A stretch of DNA of 64,000 bases from Rhizophlyctis rosea (Eukaryota > Chytridiomycota > Chytridiomycetes > Rhizophlyctidales > Rhizophlyctidaceae): positions 62,001-126,000 of the forward strand of contig JADGJC010000005.1 of assembly GCA_027596075.1 (NCBI GenBank). Direction: 5' to 3'. Made by a program: the position numbers and the translations under genes. The notes beneath the pieces were generated by a model, which saw only the letters and a list, made by a program, of their open reading frames with translations, ran no database searches and was not told the origin of the DNA. Below, one piece after another: positions 45,330-57,500 of the stretch (position 1 is its first letter; each line of letters begins with the position of its first letter).

Positions 45330-47081
45330 TTGTTTATCAACTTATTTTTAGGTAGGTTGTTGCCTATTCGGCTTCACACCGTCATCCTGAGGAAACCAAT
45401 AGTGACCATACACCGTTCTTTCTGGAGCGTCTCTTCGCCACTCCGGCGAACACTCCGTCCTTCCTTTCGTCGCGGATACTTTGCTACAATGACCTTCGCC
45501 ACCCCTACAGCCTGGCACTCACTGTCCGTTCCTGCCAATGAACTTCGACTTGATACAACACTGAAGTGCGGTCAGTCCTTTCGCTGGGTGCAGACAGGTG
45601 ACGAGGAGTGGACAAGCGCGTTGCAGAAACGCTTGGTCACATTGAAGCAGTTGGGTATGTGCCAGCGACGGTATCAGCCTCAAGCTCCTCGCCTTATGCC
45701 AGTTTCAGAGAACGACGTGCAATTCAGAACCTACGACGTACCCGATGGCAAAGAATACGAGGACGACGTGAGAAGCATATTGAGGGACTACTTCCAATTG
45801 GACGTTCGATTAGCTGATTTGTATAAGAGTTGGGGTGACGATGTCAATTTCAAGAAGAAGGCCGCTAATTTGTCGGGGATTCGGATATTGCGGTGAGTTG
45901 GTTGTAAACTCGACAATGTTGTACAACAAGAAACTCACGCTTACTATGTATATCCAGACAAGACCCCGCAGAAACCACACTCACCTTCATTTGCACATCA
46001 AACAACAACATTGCGCGGATAACTGGCATGGTGTGTGTGTAGTGCGCGGACTCTTAGGGCAAACATTTCTCCTAACAATCTCAATCTGAAGATCGCATCC
46101 ATTTGCTCAACATACGGCACTCACATCGGCACCCTTCCACCCACATCCTCCTCCTCACCACCCCTCAAATTTTACACCTTCCCCACAATATCGTCCCTAA
46201 CCGACCCATCAGTAGAAGCCAAACTGCGCCAGCTAGGCTTCGGTTACCGTGCAAAATACATCTACCAAACGGCTCGCCTAATCCAGGAAAGCGCGGGAAA
46301 AGAGAAGGCAAAGAGTGCGGAAGATTGGGTTTCATCGTTTAGGGATAAGACGTATGAAGACTGTCGGGAAGCGTTGATGCAGTTCAGTGGTGTTGGACCC
46401 AAGGTCGCCGATTGTATATGTCTGATGGCTATGGATCAGAAAGGTGCCATTCCGGTTGATACGCATGTTTGGCAGGTTGGTCTAGGAAGTCATGCATCTT
46501 GCGGTCTGCCTGTAATGATTTTTACGATATTTCCTGCAGATCGCCAAACGAGACTACGGCCTCAAAACCCTTACAAGCAGTAAGACCTTGACACCAGCAC
46601 ATTACAAAGCCATTGGGGATCGGTTCCGGGAGATTTTTGGTGAATACGCGGGATGGGCTCATTCTGTAAGTGGCATTATGAGGGACTTTCATAGGTTATA
46701 CTGACATCGGTGTGCACCGCTGACCAGCTTTCTGACTCAAATCTGCAGGTATTATTCACGGCAGATTTGAAGCAATTTGAAAGTAGAGTTACGACCGTCA
46801 AGAAGGAAGTGAAAGTGTCCATTTCGAAGGTCACGGCTTCGGATGAGAATACTATTGTGACGGAAACGGAGTCATCAGTTGCGGTGCAGAACGAGGTGAC
46901 TGTGAAGAAGAGGAAACGGACTGCCAACATGGTCGATCCTACGGTCGAAAGTTTGGTGACGGAGACGGCGGCAGCAAGTTTGGATAGCATATATCGCCGT
47001 GTCAAGCTTCCTCGGATAGCGAAGCGGAAAAGAGTGGAGAGCGAGGATGTTGAGCGGGAAGGGCAAAGAAACGGGAAGTAG
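45330..47081 (+). CDS. OGG1: 8-oxoguanine DNA glycosylase/AP lyase
   Basis: The N-terminal domain has WHSLSVPANELRLDTTLKCG and CGQSFRW, then DYFQLDVRLADLYKSW and RILRQDPAETTLTFICTSNN. The HhH-GPD core reads FSGVGPKVADCICLMAMDQK with IPVDTHVWQIAKRDYG: the Lys in GPKVADC is the nucleophile and the Asp in PVDTHVW the catalytic acid. The family removes 8-oxo-dG paired with C. The C-terminal 120 residues are an extra, basic Lys/Arg/Val-rich extension with a probable NLS (VKKRKR). Two starts are possible: ATG at 45330 adds a basic presequence ending RRGYFAT, ATG at 45489 gives MTFATPTAWHSL. The segment 45654-45704 can be read through or spliced out in the same frame. Confidence 0.95.
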
Positions 47082-47242
47082 CAAAAAGGATTGTTCATGT
47101 TGTAGAATTTGTACTTTTACGTGTAGATATTCTCCAGGAGACGCAATAGATCACAATGCACTTTCTCCTCAAGTCTTCCAAAATTATCTTATTATGTACA
47201 ATTTTTGGGTTACTACAACATCGGCACGCGGCGGGCAAAGAT

Positions 47243-49632
47243 CTACCCAAACCTCACGACTCTCACACCATTCTTCGCACTCTTATCTCTCCACCATCGT
47301 CCCAAACGATGTTCTTGCCCAACACCGACAGCAAGATAGAGCACGTCGGCAGTCGTTGGGGTTTTTTTGGCGCGAGCAAGGATTTCGTGCGCGCGAGAGG
47401 TGAGAGCTGATGATGCGGGTATTGTTGATGAGGAGTCGCCTGATGATGTGGAAGGGATGAGGGAAGAGTCGGTATCGGAATCTGAAGGTAGAGGAGGGGC
47501 TTCGAAGAAGTGGAGGGAGTTGACGAATCCAGACTGTAATATTTGTCGATCGGTCAATTGCACATCCTACAAAACCTCCAATTGCATCATAAATCCTCAC
47601 CATCGGAATAACATTCAACATCGAGAATGCCCGCTTTGCTTCGTTCAACTTCCACACTCGGATATACCCATCCCCAGCCCCTGACGCAAACATATCCGTG
47701 TAGCGCACCGTCGCTAGAGATGTTATCCAGCTCTGCTCTTGTGTCGATGTTGGTGGAGCGTCGGGGTTAGAAGTATGATGGGCAGGGAAGGGTCCTCTGG
47801 GCCCGTGAGCGTTGAGCTTGGTGAAGAGAGGCTTTTTGCGGTTGACGGACCATAAAGATATTGCTCTGCACGATAGTCAAAGTCAGTAAGAGAATGTCCG
47901 TCAAGCTCGCCATAATCAAAGTTGCACAAAAAACTCACCCTGCATCTCCACCACTAACAAACGTCTCCTCATCAATCATAGCCACAACATCCAAACTCCC
48001 TCCACTCTCATCCCCCTTCTTGTCCTTCTTCTTCAACCCGTCCATGACCACAAGATCGTCCTCGAACCCGCCCCCACCGCCACGGAAGATCAACTGACTC
48101 TCTTCTACAATCTTCCACAACCTTACAGTGCAGTCGCGAGATCCAGACGTGATGCACCGTTCGCGTGTAAGAGTGTCTATACAAGGGATGCGATCTTGAT
48201 GGCCGAACCTGCATCGATACCGTTTGCAGTTAGTGCTCATCTCCCATGCTTGATACAAGATGCCAAATCTGTACGTACAGAGTCTCGATGTAAGCCAATT
48301 CATCTACATTCCACAGCTTTACCGTCCGATCATATGATGCAGAGTAGAGTTGATTCGTGCCTCGTCGGAAAGCAAGGGACGACACTGCGTCACGATGTTG
48401 TTTGAAACTTGATAGGTGCTTGTCGTCAGCAACAGACCAGATGTGAATCGTTTTATCCATTCCTCCCGTCGCCTGATTGTGCGTAGAATGAGCATGTGGT
48501 TAGTATATGTGCCAATAGATATACGTACATTTCTTCCGACATGTTGCCAACAGATATTACGCAGCACAATTCTGACCGGCCCACGGAAAAATTAGGCCGG
48601 CCAGACTCAAAGCGCGCAAATGAATTGTTCTTGAAGATGAATGTACACATGCAACTATGCGCTCGAAAGCGCGACAGCAACGCATGGTCTGAGGAACAGT
48701 CATGTCATCGTAAATTGGCATGACGTTCGCTCATCCCTTCTATCAAAATTTGCCTCACCACCCAACCTAGTGCCCACACCCAACCTGGTATCAAGTTCGC
48801 TTTTACTCACCAGAAATTCGCCATCCGAGCTAACAGCACAAGCCAAAATCTGATCGTTATGACCCTCATGTCTCCTCAAACTCTTTCCAAGTGCCTTCAC
48901 GATCCTTTTTGTTGGCTTCAAACCGCCCTCGAAAACTTTCACCGTTCGTCCAGAGTAGAAATCCCATTTGACTATTGTCGCATCTTTCGAGGTTGAGTAG
49001 ATGTACAGGGGCTTTTGAGACGATGGGGTTGTGGAGGCGGAGCGAGGGGATGCAAATGCGACAGAGCAGATGGAGAGCTGATGTCCTTTTTTTGAAGGTT
49101 TGAAGGCGCGGATGCGGGATTGTGTGGAGAAGTCGATGGTGGAATATTTGTCGCCAATTGGGGTGAATAGTTTTCCGGCGGTTTCAAGAGCATCGGTACG
49201 GAGACGATCAGCGATGATGTCCCGATCCATTGCTGCTGCATCTACTTCGCCCTCATCGACGACTAGATTGATCAAATGATTAGTGTACATATCGCGCAAA
49301 ACTATGCACGTCAAGCTTGACCCACCAGTTGCCTCCTCTTTAACCTTTGAGAGATAGCGCTTCGCCAGCCGTAGCCGTTTTTGTGCAGCAGTCTCCCTGT
49401 CTTCCTCACTTTCCTCCTCCCCAGCATGGTCAGCCTCCAAGTTCATATCGTCAACTCCTCCTCCCATCTCGTCGTCCGAAGCCTCCTCATCAGAATTCCG
49501 ACCAGCATTCCTTCGGTTTCTGTTTGAGACAGGTGCAGCCCGTGCAGCGCTTTCTGCCCTCTTGCGTTTCTTTTGCGACAAAGGTCGGGCATCAGGGTCT
49601 ACTGTTGTTTCGTTGACAAAAAAGTCGTCCAT
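47243..49632 (-). CDS. RRP9: U3 small nucleolar RNA-associated WD40 protein RRP9
   Basis: It begins MDDFFVNETTVDPDARPL, followed by KKRKRAES and a long acidic region, then RLRLAKRYLSKVKEEA and DALETAGKLFTPIGDKYSTI. Seven or so WD40 blades follow: LYIYSTSKDATIVKWDFYSG, MDKTIHIWSVADDKHLSSF, LYSASYDRTVKLWNVDELAY, CITSGSRDCTVRLWKI, and DMFASGAGDGYIRVWKLNEA among others. RRP9 (U3-55K) binds the U3 box B/C motif in the U3 snoRNP needed for early 18S processing. The N-terminal charged part and the FTPIGDKY helix are family-specific. The C-terminal end (AVGVGQEHRLGRWWRDKSAK) is the last strand of the propeller. Divergent from IRC3 (287 bp). Confidence 0.92.
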
Positions 49633-49790
49633 GTTTGCAATTGATAATCGATATAAAGTGATATGTTCGACTGCAAGTGACACGTTGGGGAGCCAGGTGG
49701 TTGAAGGTCAGGTGAAGCATCAAGGCTATTTTTGGGCCTGAAATTTTTTTGGACCAAAGTTGGTTGTGGCTGCGCCTTCACACAGCCACA

Positions 49791-49821
49791 TGCCACATCG
49801 GACAAGGTGCCACATCGGACA
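49791..49821. promoter_or_regulatory. Repeated TGCCACATCGGACA in RRP9/IRC3 promoter
   Basis: A 14-bp sequence, TGCCACATCGGACA, occurs at 49791-49804 and again at 49808-49821, with another GCCACA directly before the first. The spacing is 17 bp. It lies between two divergent genes and shares GCCACAT with the SDA1/SRP receptor promoter. Probable factor-binding sites by inference. Confidence 0.4.
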
Positions 49822-49919
49822 TGTGAATCACCCCGAAATCACAAATGTCTCTGCCTGCCTTCTGCTTTCCCACCCTCCTCTTCTTTCCCATCCCCAGCCA
49901 AAATGCATCGGCAAAAATC

Positions 49920-52600
49920 ATGACCAGAATTGCTTATAGACGCGTGTTATTGTATAGGGGTGCTCCGTGTTCGGCTTGCCTATCGTATAGGGCACAGCTC
50001 ATACAAGCGTTGTCTCTTTACTCTCGACCATCCTCCTTCAGGAAGACCCTGGGCCACAGCGTCCGTGTTTACTCAACCCACAAAGGCTCTCAGTCCAAAC
50101 CGCTCGAGCCGGAAAATACTGCTCCTCCCCTGCGATGGTATCAGCAGGAATGTATAGACACGTGCCTCCGCAAACTGACTGAGGACGGAGTCAGACGACA
50201 AGCCGTGTCGCTTCCCGTCGGATCAGGGAAAACGGTACCAAATTTTGTTGCACGTCAAAGCTTTTTGACTTGATTCTGACCATATTTTGCAAGATGACCT
50301 TTACTCACATGATTCCAAAAGTACCGATTCCGTTTCCTGGGGCGACTCGGACACTTGTTTTGGCACATCGCGGAGAATTGCTGAATCAGGCACAAGCAAC
50401 ATTTCGACGTTGCTACCCCAATGTGGTAATTATGGATTTGATATTTCATCATAGGGAGCTGCGCAGTGTGCAATGTATGGCGACCAACCAATGTCACTTG
50501 CAGAAAACCTCCATTGAACGGGCTCAAATGGTAGCCACGGCCGATTCTGAGGTCGTGTTTGCAAGGTGGTACTTGGCAGATGCACGGCTCAGTTTCTCAT
50601 ACTGACTGTACCGATCAGCGTAGCCACATTAGGTCGTACTGAGACTTCCCGTCGCGAAGCTTTTGATCCAGCACAGTTCAAATGCATCATTATTGATGAA
50701 GTAAGCCCCCAAGTCGATTAGTCCGTTTCACGGAGCCACTGACAGTAGGCATAAGGCGCATCATGCTGCTTCCCCCGCTTACAAAAAGATTTTGGAGCAT
50801 TTCGGCACTCACGAAGAGAACAACCACATATTCGTATGGGGTTGTTCAGCCACATTGCGTCGACATGACGGCATCAGCTTAAAAGGGTGCTTTGATGAGA
50901 TCACCTACGTGCAAACTGTCGCAAAGATGATCGAGGAAAATCGGTGGGATCATTTGGCTCTTTCACCATCCAACTTCTTCTGATCGAGTCATAGATTATG
51001 CGATCTGAAGCCTTTCACGATCGCTACCCACAAGAGCCTGGACGGGGTGTCATCTCAGGGCAGAGACTTCATGGTCAATCAACTTTCCAAAGCAATCAAC
51101 ACGGCGGCACGGAATAAGCAGATAGTACATCATTGGATGGAAAAACGAGGTAGGTCAATATTAACGTGGTATACGCAGCGTCATTCGTGCGGAATTCAAC
51201 CTTCTCTACTCGTAGTGCAGGAAAAATTGCGTTCTACCCTTGTTTTTGCAGCGGATGTCGCCCATATTGAGGCACTGGTGAAAGCTTTTAGAAAAGCTGG
51301 AGTGGTGGCGAGGGGTATTCATACGGGTACAAAAGCATATTCAAGAAAACTTCTCTTGGAAGACTTTCGTCAAGGCAAAATCGAAGTTTTGGTGAATTGC
51401 GGTAATGAACCGGTTCGTGGTTGCGGACTATGTATGGTTACTGACGATCAACTTTTTTTAGGCATTGTCACGGAAGGTGTAGACATTCCCAGAATCGATT
51501 GTATCGTTCAAGCACGACCTACAAAGTCGGGACCTCTTGTCAGTCAAATGCTTGGAAGAGGCATGCGACCATGGGAAGGTATGGGGCATGAGTGTTCTTT
51601 GTACGACCCAGGCTGATGACTATTGCAGGGAAACGCTATTGTGTGGTTTTGGATTTCGTCGATAATATGACCCGAGGGAAGGGCAAGCTGGCGACAGTAC
51701 CGACCTTACTGGGATTGAACTCCGAGTTTGTTTTTGATGGTAAGACCAGGCGACAATATGAACAAGAGGCCCTTCGTGTATTGATTATGCCGAACATCGA
51801 TGATGTAGGCGAAAGCTATTCCCAAGTCAGCACTTTAACCGAACAATGCAGAGAAAAGCTCCATAAAGCAAAGAGAAGCGGAGGAGCCTTTATTGCAGCG
51901 AAGGATTTTTTGGCGCTGGAGGAGGAAGCGATTTCCGTGACTGTAGAGACCATCCGACCATTACCTGCAAAACCTTTGCCGTTTTGGAAATGGAACCCGG
52001 AGAGCTCAGACATGCCATTATTGACCGATTCGACTTTGCTGGCATTGTCAGCACTGGCCTGGATCAAGATACGCAGTGACGAGGTGATACTTCCCATAGG
52101 CCAGCAAGCACATCTGGTCGTCATAAAAGGGGAAGGTATGGAGAGATTTAGTATGATAATTTGCTCTAGTCCTGACTGCTGCGATAACAGATGGCGCATA
52201 CGACGTGAACATCATCCAATCATTCCGGTCTTCCGCACCCAACCTGAACGGAACTTTCACAACGAAGAAGAAGACGGTCATCAGTCGTTTGTGCCGGCAT
52301 GACAATATGGCGTCTGCATTAGCGGCAGCTGACACGTACGCACTATCAAAAGTAGGGGCCGGGTTCATAATGACAAATGCCCGATGGAGGCATGAGCCCG
52401 CTACTGAAGGCCAGCTTCGGTTGCTGGGAAAGTACAAGTTCAATGTGGATGATGGGGTCACGAAAGGGGAAGCACACGCTTGGTTGGAGAAGATCCATTG
52501 GAAGCAACGGAAAAGAGCTCAAATGAATCGAGTGGAGAAGGAAAAGGGCGACAATAACGTTTGGAAGACGCTAAACGTGCAGGTTGGAGATGAGTTGTAG
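49920..52600 (+). CDS. Mitochondrial ATP-dependent helicase of the IRC3 type (SF2)
   Basis: The first 55 residues (MTRIAYRRVLLYRGAP and so on) are rich in Arg, Ser and Leu without acids and look like a mitochondrial presequence. Helicase motifs follow across many exons: Q-like LRWYQQECIDTCLRKL, motif I LPVGSGKT, Ia LVLAHRGELLNQA, motif II IIIDEAHHAA, motif III WGCSATLRR, motif IV LVFAADVAHIEALVKAF, motif V VTEGVDIPRIDCIVQARPT, and VI QMLGRGMRPWEG. The end part (YCVVLDFVDN and later) matches IRC3, which unwinds branched DNA in yeast mitochondria. One or two introns are hard to place near 50260-50640. A nuclear role cannot be excluded. Confidence 0.88.
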
Positions 52601-52820
52601 TTGTATATACGTAGCAAAGACAGTAGGTGGTGGTAGCGAATAGTCTTCTATTTTTGTCAATTAAAAGTGATAGCATGTTGTAAATATAGCTGATGGTAGT
52701 GAAGACGTCCAATGTAAGAAATCATTCGAACTCATGGAATCCCGTTCTCAGGCCACGACGCAAGGGAAAAAACAGAGCACGCTTTCCGGACAGGTCAATC
52801 TATCCAAGAAGAGTATTATA

Positions 52821-54396
52821 TTACCATGGACACGACATCGGCAATTCCGTTCTGGGCCCACTAATCCGCTTCGTGAGGTCACGAGCCGGATGTGGCCCAA
52901 TAGACGGACTTCTGGTGACATCTCTACCACGAGCACGACGACCGCTACGACTACGATCCCTCCCCCGAGCAGGACTTTGGCTACGACTGACACTACGACT
53001 GAGGCTACGATCCCGCTCTTTGCGTCGTCGTCTCCGACCTCTATCACCATCAGGATCACTCGCTGACAAGTGATTCGAATCGGATGACGAATGATCCACA
53101 CTCCGACTACGACTCCGACTACGACCCTTCCTATCCCTCCGTCCCTTACTCCTATCCCTCTCCTTCTCCTTAACCTTCTCCCTCTCCCTTTTCTTCTTCT
53201 TCTTCTTCTTCTTGTCTTTCTTTCTTTTCCGTTCCTTCTTCTCCCCGCGATGGGCTGGGGAGAGGGGCGCCGTCCCCGCTCCGAGGTCCATCTGGAGTTC
53301 TTCCAAATTCTCGATATAGTGTAGGAGACTGTTGTCGTCGTAGTTGTCTAGGTCGAGGCGTGGGTCGTAGCCGGCGCTGAAGTATTTGTCTAGGCGGGTG
53401 GAGCCAGTAGTGCCGCGTCCTCTCATTTTGGGAGGGGATGGTGTTGAGCTGGTTGGATGTGGTGTTGGTTGGGGTGCAGGATTGGTAGAGCGAGAGTCGG
53501 TAATGGGGCGTGTTTGGGAGCTCATGACAGATGATGGCGCGGTTTGGGCTGCTGAATGACTGACTTCTCGGGCCACACTATCGTCGTCTGATTCGCTGCC
53601 TCTGCGATAACCCCCGCCCTTTAGTCTGCCTTTTGGGCTCCTACTTCTGCTTCGATCAGATGAATGCCCCACTTTGTGTTCTATTCCGGTCGGACGATGC
53701 CTATCCCCTCCACACTCGTCGCTTTCATATTCGCTAACCCGGTCGTCCCGCTCTCTTCGTCGTCTCTTCCGGCTATCCCTATCGTGTCTTCCATCAGCAG
53801 CGTCCCCACTCTCCCTATCTCGATGTCGCCGTCTCCGATCCCGACTATCTGGATTCAACTCCTCCCTCCGTTTCCTTTTGAGTTCCTTCAGTCGATCCTC
53901 AGCTTCCTCTCGCTCCTTCCGAAGAAGCGCCTCGTTGTGGGCGTCGGTTGATTTGATGACATTTGACAGGAAGCGTTTATTTGGTTTGGGCAAACTGTAA
54001 TACAAAGCGTCATCGTACACCGTAAGTACGTTTACCATTCAGAGTCCAGTCGCGACAGGCACCTACTTTTTCTTCTGTCCTAAAAACGCCGAGACACCAA
54101 AGGTATCGTAGCGCTTATTGGCTACGGCTGCCTCTTGGGCTATTAGTTCAGCAACGTATCGGTCTATGTCATCGTCCTGTATGTCAGATGCGGCACCGCC
54201 GACTGCCTTGCGAAAAATAACGTAAGGTGTGAAATGAATTGCAGATGAACGTTGACGTGGTGCCACATACCGCTCGGGTTAGACTGGATACAACCGAGTG
54301 CAGAGCGCCTTTCGGAGCAGTGCTTGCGGTTGCCGGTCTGCTTGCTTGTCCTGCCTTGCTTGAAGGCGTAGTGGTTCGTTTCTTACCATTATCCAT
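52821..54396 (-). CDS. Lys/Arg/Ser-rich nuclear protein of unknown function
   Basis: Three exons join in phase. MDNGKKRTTTPSSKAG (ATG at 54396; further in-frame ATGs lie upstream at 54480 and 54492) leads to DDDIDRYVAELIAQEAA and YDTFGVSAFLGQKKN, then LPKPNKRFLSNVIKSTDAHN with EALLRKEREEAEDRLKEL. This helical N-terminal block looks like a conserved unit that I cannot name. The remainder is basic with RS/RD/KK runs, plus one ordered-looking segment, TRLDKYFSAGYDPRLDLDNY. A run of TTC/TTT codons on the plus strand at 53190-53220 is its poly-lysine tract. Composition suggests a splicing- or nucleolus-linked protein. It is divergent from UTP23 with 212 bp between starts. Confidence 0.65.
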
Positions 54397-54608
54397 AGAT
54401 GGTAGAAGCCGAAAGTTATTTGCGCAGAAAGGCTCAAGAAGCGAAGTCTGGAGAGAGGGAGAGAGTGGCGAGGAGCCCATCGCGTGACACACGATGAATC
54501 ACCCGTGGAGCTTACCCAATCCTTATATTTTGTTTTGGCGACTTCACGTCCTTGTGTTATTTTTATCTCCTCCTACAATTTCCACTTTTCCCATGCAAAG
54601 AGCTCAAC

Positions 54609-55852
54609 ATGAAAGTAAAACGACAAAAGACAAACAAGCGCATAATGGCGACTTACACGAACTCCTTTGGGTTCCGTGAGCCATACCAAGTTCTAGGTGG
54701 GTGACGAGTTTTACGGTGGAGAGGAAAGCACAAGCCTAACACGTCGCTGGCAGCTGACGGCAACTTCATACAGGTTGCTTTAATGATGCGCAATGACTTA
54801 TTTGAAGTCCTACCAAAGACAATGATGGGGCAAGCGAAGCCAAGTGAGTTCTCCCTTGTGACTTTCGCGTGGAAAGTCTGATACTCAGACGTTGTGTGAT
54901 ACACCAGTGACCACGCAGTGTGTTTATGCCGAACTTCGCAAACTTGGCTCAGACTACACTGGTGCCGCCCTCAACGCAAAGCGGTTTGAGAAGCGCCGAT
55001 GCACTCACCAACCTGCAATAGCAGCTGCTGATTGTTTGCGTGAAATCATTGGTGGGTGTCTTCCAAAGAACGAATCTTATTGATCTTCACCATACTGATC
55101 CAACTCATAACTTCAGGAGAGACAAACAAGTTCAACTACTGTGTCGCAACGCAGGACACTGGTCTTCGCGCGCAGTTGCGGAATATTCCCGGGACGCCGC
55201 TAATATACATCAACAAAGGCGTGACCATCTTAGAACCACCCTCGCACGCAACCTTAGACGCCATCAAACAGGTGAGCGGAACATCAGAAGATTTACATCA
55301 CCAGTGCATTGTATTTTCGGACTGTGAAACAACTTGGCATGCACGAAGTGCTCACAAACGCGTAATGTCCGACAGATGGAAGTAGCAAAGACAAAACCGC
55401 AATCATTCGAAGTCTCCGTATTGAAAAAGCCAGAACCGCAAGAGGAACCGGTACGGAAAAAGAAGAAAGTCAAAGGACCCAATCCTTTATCTGTTAAGAA
55501 GAAGAAAGAGGAGCCGAAACCAAAGAAGCCGAAGGAGAAGAAGGCGGGCAAGGAGGATGGGAAGGGGCCTGGGGCGAGGGCAGCGAGTGCAGGCGAGGAG
55601 ACTGGCGTGGTTGATGGAAGTCACGATTCGGGTGTGCAGTTAGGGGACGACGAGCCAATAGCAGGGAAGAAGCGTCAACGGGAAGAAGAGGACGATGAAG
55701 AGGGACAGGCAATAACGCGGGAGACACCAAGCGGCGACCCAAATACGGAGGCAGGCTCATCACAGAAGAAGAAGCGGAAGAGGAGGAAAAAGACAAAAGC
55801 GAAGCCCGGTCCATCGAATGATGACGTATCTAGTGACGAGGCGAACGAGTAA
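54609..55852 (+). CDS. UTP23: rRNA-processing protein UTP23 (PIN-like)
   Basis: The conserved start MKVKRQKTNKRIMATYTNSF, then GFREPYQVLADGNFIQVAL, identifies the family. It continues with TQCVYAELRKLGSDYTGAAL, the zinc-binding RRCTHQPAIAAADC, NYCVATQDTGLRAQLRNIPG and INKGVTILEPPS. These form a degenerate PIN domain that binds in the 90S pre-ribosome and helps release snR30. The GPNPLSVKKKK motif near the start of the tail is also typical. The rest of the tail is Lys/Glu-rich with acidic and basic runs. Zinc ligands (Cys, Cys, His, Cys) are all present. Confidence 0.94.
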
Positions 55853-56751
55853 CCAATAATACCAATCAGGAGTCACATGGTTATCTTTTAGCGCTAGACT
55901 TTGCATACAACCTAGGTGTCGCGGACGGCTCAACGGTCTAGTAGTATGATTTTCGCTTTGGGTGCGGAAGGTCCCGGGTCCATTTTCCAATTGAGCCACA
56001 GTCCTCCCGTTCGGCACTGTTAGACCTGGGTGCGGCTGCGCAGCCTGGATGGATGTAAGTATCCACATACATCTCCAATTGTTCTCTGCATTTAAATGAC
56101 TGCTTTTTGCGCATGACTGCTTCATTGCATCCCTCTTGATAATGATTTCCGAGACCTCAGCAATGCCGGATAAGGAAATTGTGACAACCTCCTCACAAAG
56201 ACGGAAGTCCCTCTCGCAGTGCACAAATTCTTTTCATTAAGCTGCCGCCGCTCTGGTGCGTCTTTGAATCACCGGCTGGCAATGCTCCTTTCAAGCGTCA
56301 ATTCCTCCATCGGTCTCATCTAAGGTGGCACTGTGATTCTGACTGCGGGACCTCCAAATGCAGCATCTCAATCAATATGGATAGAATGTCATCGGAAGGC
56401 CTCGGAGGTCGGAAGCAGCCTGACGGCAAAGTGATTACGCCGCTATGAGATGGCCTGGCCGATGATGGCACAGTCATGTAAATCGTCTCACAATCGTGGC
56501 ATCGGCGTGGCCCCTCTTCTTCTGCTCTTTTGCCAACTGTGCTAGTTCATACCGCTGCCCAAGCATGCTAAACGCCCAAGTCTGGTCAATAGTACCCATG
56601 ATTCTCCCAGCAATATATAAGTAGGATGAGGTCCGAGGAGGGTGTTGTAGGTCAAACGCACCTTTGAACAAGTGGTGGTCTACGACAATCTCGCAGTGAC
56701 AACTTCACCTCGACTTCCACTACGTACCTCACCTGACACCAACGCATCTAA
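55853..56751. other. Intergenic stretch with degenerate tRNA-Pro
   Basis: About 0.9 kb between UTP23 and the small membrane protein. It contains the tRNA-Pro-like sequence at 55927-55997; the remainder has only short frames with no recognisable features. Confidence 0.5.
55927..55997 (+). pseudogene. tRNA-Pro (TGG), probably decayed
   Basis: 71 nt align base for base with the intact tRNA-Pro at 57501-57571. The acceptor stem GGCTCAA/TTGAGCC is perfect, the D-arm is kept, and the anticodon loop TTTGGGT gives TGG. However the T-stem is broken (CCGGG against TCCAA), and the B-box reads GGTCCATTTTC instead of GGTTCAATTCC. Transcription by Pol III and folding would be impaired, so a pseudogene is the likely reading. 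Confidence 0.7.
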
Positions 56752-56991
56752 ATGCCCGGATCACGCTTCCATCCGCGAAACCTCTACGCAAAATTCAAAC
56801 AACACGTCCCCAACCCATTCTACCGACGCATCCTCATCGGTCTTCTCGGTGTTGCTGCGATCGGTGAAGGATCCGTATATTGGGTCATGTTTCAACGATG
56901 GCGGAGGGGCGAAGACTTGAGTGGGAAGATTGTTTATGATCCCAAGAAGTGGGCTGAGGAGGACGCTAAGAAGCTTGAGGACGCGAAGTAA
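56752..56991 (+). CDS. Small single-pass membrane protein, probably mitochondrial
   Basis: A 79-residue uninterrupted frame. The first 24 residues are basic and aromatic (RFHPRNLYAKFKQHVPNPFY). Residues about 25-46 form one membrane helix (ILIGLLGVAAIGEGSVYWVMF). The rest is a charged tail (WRRGEDLSGKIVYDPKKWAEE...AKKLEDAK). The layout resembles small inner-membrane respiratory-complex subunits or assembly proteins such as the SMIM4/UQCC5 group, but similarity is too weak to assign. An ATG after a 70-nt leader and regular codon use favour a real gene. Confidence 0.55.
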   Translation: MPGSRFHPRNLYAKFKQHVPNPFYRRILIGLLGVAAIGEGSVYWVMFQRWRRGEDLSGKIVYDPKKWAEEDAKKLEDAK

Positions 56992-57500
56992 GGCGGGTTC
57001 GTGGCGGAAGACAGTCTGCGATCTGTATGACTGTTCATCACCATCTGTACGTACTCGGTCATTACTACGATGGTTTTATCCCATCAGCATTGTTTTGATT
57101 ATGATGTTCTTACATATCTTGTGTGTAGGTTGAAGGTCCCTCAGCGCAGTGCTCGATTGCGCACTCACTTCCGATGACGTTCGGACGCACCTCTTTATGT
57201 CGTGCCCCATGTGTATATACAATGTGCTGCCAAATACATCATGTTTATGCTTCTCCTGCTCCGATAGCACCGGCTTCTCGCTGTTCCCCTCATCCTCGTT
57301 GTTCATTAGTGCTCTTATCAGCAGAATGGGGTTAGGACATGCGTCCTCTGAGCAAAACAAGAGGCATCGTCAACCGTCCAAGCTCAAAATATACCTGTCA
57401 TTGGATGGTTGCGCCATCCCTTCGTCCTCCGCTTTCAAAAACAGAAGCGAAACCAACGGGGCCGAGCTGGAATCGGACCCTGGATCTGCCCAAAAGATTG

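Noticed and set aside
53170..53240. TTC/TTT microsatellite on the plus strand
   Set aside because: It is the antisense of the poly-lysine tract of the K/R-rich protein and is explained by coding.
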